Assembly (NCBI GenBank): GCA_022820725.1
Contig: JAJEFA010000014.1
Coordinates: 419,398 to 483,397 of the forward strand
Source: Candidatus Binatia bacterium
GTDB taxonomy: Bacteria; Desulfobacterota; Binatia; Bin18
Reading direction: 5' to 3'
Length of the DNA: 64,000 nt
Both the position numbers and the translations under genes were made by a program. The notes under the pieces are model-generated. The model ran no database searches, had not been told where the DNA came from, and worked only from the letters and a program-made list of their open reading frames with translations. Each line of letters begins with the position of its first letter. Position 1 is the stretch's first letter. Shown piece by piece: positions 60,791-64,000 of this stretch.

Positions 60791-63700
60791 ATGTACACAC
60801 CGAGTTCCATCCTGCGTCCTCTGCTCCTGGTCGTCCTCCTCAGCTGGCTGGGAGTTAATGTACAGCCTGCCGCAGCCCAACAGATCGTCACCCTGTCCGG
60901 GCGAGTCATCGATGCCGCTGGTCAGGCCGTACCAGACGCACTAGTCTGTGCCCACCTGCTTACTGAACAGTGGTGGGAAGGCACCTGTTCTGGGAGCGCC
61001 TCTGCGGGCGACTTTCGGCTTAGTGTCGCTCCAGCGGTATATGTTGTTACGGTCCGCCCGGTGTTTCCCCTCCGGCAGACCCGGCACCGTCTTGAGGTCG
61101 GCGAGGAGGGAGTGACGGATCTCATGCTGACGGTGAGTCGGCAGCCTATGCCGTTCGTGCCCGATGATCCGCCCAAAGCCGCCCTCATCAGCATCTCTTC
61201 ACCCACGGCAGACGGGAAGGTGACGATTCGCGGTATGGCGGGTTCGGTTGCCCCCAATAGTGCCGTAGCCGCCCTGACTCTAGAGACGGGACACTTCACC
61301 ACCGCCCAGGCCACGAGCAGCGGAAGTTTTACGGCGACCCTGGTTGCTTCGGCGGGGACGTCCGTCCTCCTCAAAGCCGATCCGTTCGGTACGAGCGTGA
61401 CGCGGTTTTTACCCACGTCTGGAGATGGGGGCGACCAGATTTTACTGAATACCGGCGGGCTGGCCGGTCGTCTCTATCTGCTTGCAGGCCTCCCCGGCAC
61501 GATTCTCCGAGTCGCCGACCCTCCAGAGACCGGTATTCCGATGGGTGGGGCAGGACGGGTTAGGTATGATCGGCTTCCCGTCTGGACGTTCCACGGCTCC
61601 ATCAATACCCAGACCCTCACCCCCGGCGATCCTCTGCGAGTCCACGGTACGGTCCGGGTGGATTCTCCAGTCTTGCAGGGGGTTGATGGGCTCCAGGTCA
61701 ATGCAGGTCTGAGGCTTGAGCGGCTCTCCGACACAGACGGGTCAAGCATACTCCGCTCAAGCACCTTCGCGTCCACCTTCCTCACCTCCACTGGGCTCCC
61801 GATTGAACGCCAACCTCGGTGGTGGGACGAGGGTGTAAGTCTCTCCCGAGACCTACCCTTGGTTAAAACGGCTGCGACTCAGGCTAGAGCGGAAGTGGAT
61901 CTGACGCTCACCCTGCCGTCCGACTTGCCCGCCGGGTATTACCGCCCGTTTCTGAGTTTCAACTTTCCAGAGATGCCGGCTGAGGACCCTCCCAGCCGGT
62001 CGATTATTCGGCGTGTCCATCAAGCGGCTCGCAGTTTTTCACACGAAGCCCACCTGCCGATTATCCGGGTGGGGAGTCCTGCCCCGCCCCGTCTGCATTG
62101 GGCGCTCTTGCTGGACACGCTCAGCAATGGCTCGCGTGGAGTCCTGGCTGGAGAAGACGCGGACCGCTTCGGGATTGCGCAGCGGATTCTGACCTCCTCG
62201 GACACGTTTGTCATCCCGCGCCTCGGTATGGCCTCGGGCCAGCCGCTCACCTATCGCCTCGAACCGTTCGTCCCGACCGTGAGTCTCGGGAATGGTTCCG
62301 GGGCGGAAATGCCCGCCCCCCCTCTCATCCCCTTCCACTTTCCCTCCGGCAGCCTCACCGTCAGAATCCGTCAACCCGATGGAACCGAAAGGGTTCTGGG
62401 ACCTGCCCCGTTTGTGCAGTCGCAGATGAAGAGCCTCGTGGACGACGAGGGTGGTCTCTTTGACGGCTCAGGAGGGCATATCAGCGATGTCTACCAACTC
62501 ACCACCTTGGACCCGCGTTTTGAAGTCACCTTCGCCCAAGACGGCCTCCATGTCATTACCGTGGAGGGGACGATTGACGATATATGGGGCCATACCTGGA
62601 CCGGAGGTGGCGCCTATGAGGTCCACATTGGCCGGGTCCTGGCTCTGGATACCGCCGTGCTGCCCGGTACGCACTTTGAGGTGGGCGATGGGTTCAATCC
62701 GGGTCTGGTGGTCTCCCCACCAATAACGGCCGAAGTGGAGGTCCACCTTCAGCACGTCCCCCACTCGGATGTCAGTCAGCTTGAGGAACGGGTGATCCGG
62801 GGCCGGACGAACCGCTTTGGGTATTTCCAACCCGCGGGTAACACCGTGGTGTTCGAGCAGCCGGGCGAGTACCGGGTGGATATTACGGCGCAGGGTGAAG
62901 ATGACCAGGGGCAGCTCTGGATGGGCTCGCGCACCTGGGGCGGCGTCGTGGCCCCGGTTGATCCCCTGATCGTGGCTCATGGGCGACGGGGCATTGATGC
63001 GCAGGACACGATTGGACCCCAGTGGTTCTTCTTCGACCAGTTGGCTTGGAATGGCGGGACTCCTCATGTGCCCTTTCCTTTTCAGTCCGGCGATGTGACC
63101 TGGGTCGAAGAGGCCGGCGATGTCGACTCCTCCCTCCCGGTCCTGACCTTTCACGACCCGAGTCGCGAGCTCACCGATCTGCTGCGGCAAAGAGGCGGCG
63201 AGCATGTGCCTCTCGGATTGGGAGCCGGGAGCTTTGCCGAGCGGGTGGTGGTGGGCGAAACCCCGCTGTTCTCCAGTCGGCCCGATGGGGATGATCCCCA
63301 CCTGGACCCCACCAAGGTGGACCTGTGGGGTTACAGCTATCGCTCGTCCCAGCGTCCCCTCGTCCGGGTCCGGGAAGAGATTAGTGAAGACGCGCTTCCG
63401 AATCCGTATTGGCGCTTTGATGACCAATACGCCAAGCAGATTGGGGTGGGCGCCCACGGCGACCTGCCCGGCGAGTTCAAATTCCAGTATGGGGCAGCGG
63501 TACTGCACGGGTCTGCCCTTGACCAGTCCCACTACGCCATCTACGGCTCTCTGTTCGTTTTGGTACCCGCTGATGATCCCGACGGCACGCGTACCTTTCC
63601 CCCCTTTCAGGGCAACGGGGGCGGCCCGAGTGGTGGTCCTTTGTTCACCCTCAAAGGCGAAGAGATTGATCTCTTTATTCACCTGACCGGGGTGCGACCC

Positions 63701-64000
63701 GGCAGTGTATTGGAGACGGGGAATACCTTTGCCTTGGTCGGGGCAATCGGCCCCACATTACCGGCCCAAGTGACTTATACCGTCACCGCCCCGGACGGCA
63801 GTCAACGACGGTTCAGCGGCTGGGCCAATGAAATCGGGTACTACTATGAGCCGGACGATAACTTCATCGTGGACCAACCGGGGCGCTACACAGTTGATCT
63901 GCAAGTGACCTATGATGGGAGTACCTCTGCCGGACAAGTCACCGCTCCGTTTCCGACCGGTCACGTACTCGGCACGGCACGAGGCCGTTTCTCGGTGTAC
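60791..64000 (+). CDS. large secreted protein with carboxypeptidase-regulatory-like domain (partial)
   Basis: An open frame of 1070 codons with no stop before the window end. Signal peptide MYTPSSILRPLLLVVLLSWLG to PAAAQ. The first domain (VTLSGRVIDAAGQAVPDALVCA ... FRLSVAPAVYVVTVRP) is a carboxypeptidase-regulatory-like beta-sandwich. Later parts look like repeated beta-sandwich units, for example FEQPGEYRVDITAQGED and VDQPGRYTVDLQVTYDG. No enzyme motif was found. GGAGGG precedes the ATG and the gene lies 19 bp after its neighbour, so the two are one unit. Confidence 0.85.
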   Translation, partial: MYTPSSILRPLLLVVLLSWLGVNVQPAAAQQIVTLSGRVIDAAGQAVPDALVCAHLLTEQWWEGTCSGSASAGDFRLSVAPAVYVVTVRPVFPLRQTRHRLEVGEEGVTDLMLTVSRQPMPFVPDDPPKAALISISSPTADGKVTIRGMAGSVAPNSAVAALTLETGHFTTAQATSSGSFTATLVASAGTSVLLKADPFGTSVTRFLPTSGDGGDQILLNTGGLAGRLYLLAGLPGTILRVADPPETGIPMGGAGRVRYDRLPVWTFHGSINTQTLTPGDPLRVHGTVRVDSPVLQGVDGLQVNAGLRLERLSDTDGSSILRSSTFASTFLTSTGLPIERQPRWWDEGVSLSRDLPLVKTAATQARAEVDLTLTLPSDLPAGYYRPFLSFNFPEMPAEDPPSRSIIRRVHQAARSFSHEAHLPIIRVGSPAPPRLHWALLLDTLSNGSRGVLAGEDADRFGIAQRILTSSDTFVIPRLGMASGQPLTYRLEPFVPTVSLGNGSGAEMPAPPLIPFHFPSGSLTVRIRQPDGTERVLGPAPFVQSQMKSLVDDEGGLFDGSGGHISDVYQLTTLDPRFEVTFAQDGLHVITVEGTIDDIWGHTWTGGGAYEVHIGRVLALDTAVLPGTHFEVGDGFNPGLVVSPPITAEVEVHLQHVPHSDVSQLEERVIRGRTNRFGYFQPAGNTVVFEQPGEYRVDITAQGEDDQGQLWMGSRTWGGVVAPVDPLIVAHGRRGIDAQDTIGPQWFFFDQLAWNGGTPHVPFPFQSGDVTWVEEAGDVDSSLPVLTFHDPSRELTDLLRQRGGEHVPLGLGAGSFAERVVVGETPLFSSRPDGDDPHLDPTKVDLWGYSYRSSQRPLVRVREEISEDALPNPYWRFDDQYAKQIGVGAHGDLPGEFKFQYGAAVLHGSALDQSHYAIYGSLFVLVPADDPDGTRTFPPFQGNGGGPSGGPLFTLKGEEIDLFIHLTGVRPGSVLETGNTFALVGAIGPTLPAQVTYTVTAPDGSQRRFSGWANEIGYYYEPDDNFIVDQPGRYTVDLQVTYDGSTSAGQVTAPFPTGHVLGTARGRFSVY

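Overview
The window comes from a Gram-negative bacterium: it encodes a BamD lipoprotein, an OprO/OprP-type porin, a TonB-dependent receptor and several signal-peptide proteins. The lineage cannot be fixed from this sequence. The mix (long PstC with a periplasmic domain, CaiB/BaiF CoA-transferase, HSD10-like dehydrogenase, PhoX pair, many dispersed hairpin repeats) fits a large-genome environmental deltaproteobacterium-like or Tectomicrobia-like organism, but that is inference. No phage, transposase or CRISPR array was seen.

Layout. (1) 1-12.1 kb, minus strand: a sulfur-assimilation run moeB - cysO-like carrier - cysM - degenerate E1-like gene - cysD - cysNC, followed by phoX, a chimeric remnant, a second phoX, a di-heme secreted protein and a truncated CoA-transferase. 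The remnant (5' end of the di-heme gene joined to an internal cysC piece) is the expected junction of an old tandem duplication. (2) 12.2-17.9 kb: bamD with a very acidic tail, ppk1, then mgtE on the other strand. (3) 18-20.3 kb: a candidate small RNA, a glutathione-transferase-like protein with a Cys-rich tail, and Acr3. (4) 20.4-31.6 kb: a phosphate regulon, receiver protein - Pho box - oprP - pstS - pstC - pstA - pstB - phoU - phoB - phoR. With ppk1 and the two phoX genes it gives uptake, sensing, storage and scavenging of phosphate. (5) 31.6-45.5 kb: housekeeping and metabolic genes (cca, murF, purE, moeA, ilvE, a VWA/NorD-like protein, SDR, rlmE, an FG-GAP propeller, cytidylate-kinase-like and acyl-CoA-dehydrogenase-like genes). 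(6) 45.5-51.7 kb, minus strand: ABM protein - tldD - tldE - small secreted protein - TonB receptor. (7) 52-54.6 kb: RRM protein, slyD, VOC protein, a broken small gene, an AbrB/PIN toxin-antitoxin pair and tRNA-Asn. (8) 54.7-57.8 kb, minus strand: dnaX - ybaB - recR with the SRP RNA gene just upstream. (9) 57.9-64 kb: TetR and LuxR regulators, a pair of matching operator-like sites, and two secreted proteins, the last running off the window.

The most striking signal is not a gene. About 15 copies of a roughly 52-bp palindromic element (arms AAGAGGAAACGTGTCC / GGACACGTTTCCTCTT) are scattered on both strands. Several lie in frame inside essential-type genes (bamD, murF, a TonB receptor, an E1-like gene), and one half-copy provides the apparent start of cysM. 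Some copies carry paired compensatory changes in both arms, so the stem itself seems to be kept. A second family of GAGTC/GACCC hairpin repeats (seven copies) also enters coding sequence: a signal peptide, the CysN-CysC linker and the DnaX linker. A third, CCCCTAA-based, occurs twice. These behave like the Rickettsia palindromic elements, but the sequences are not ones I recognise.
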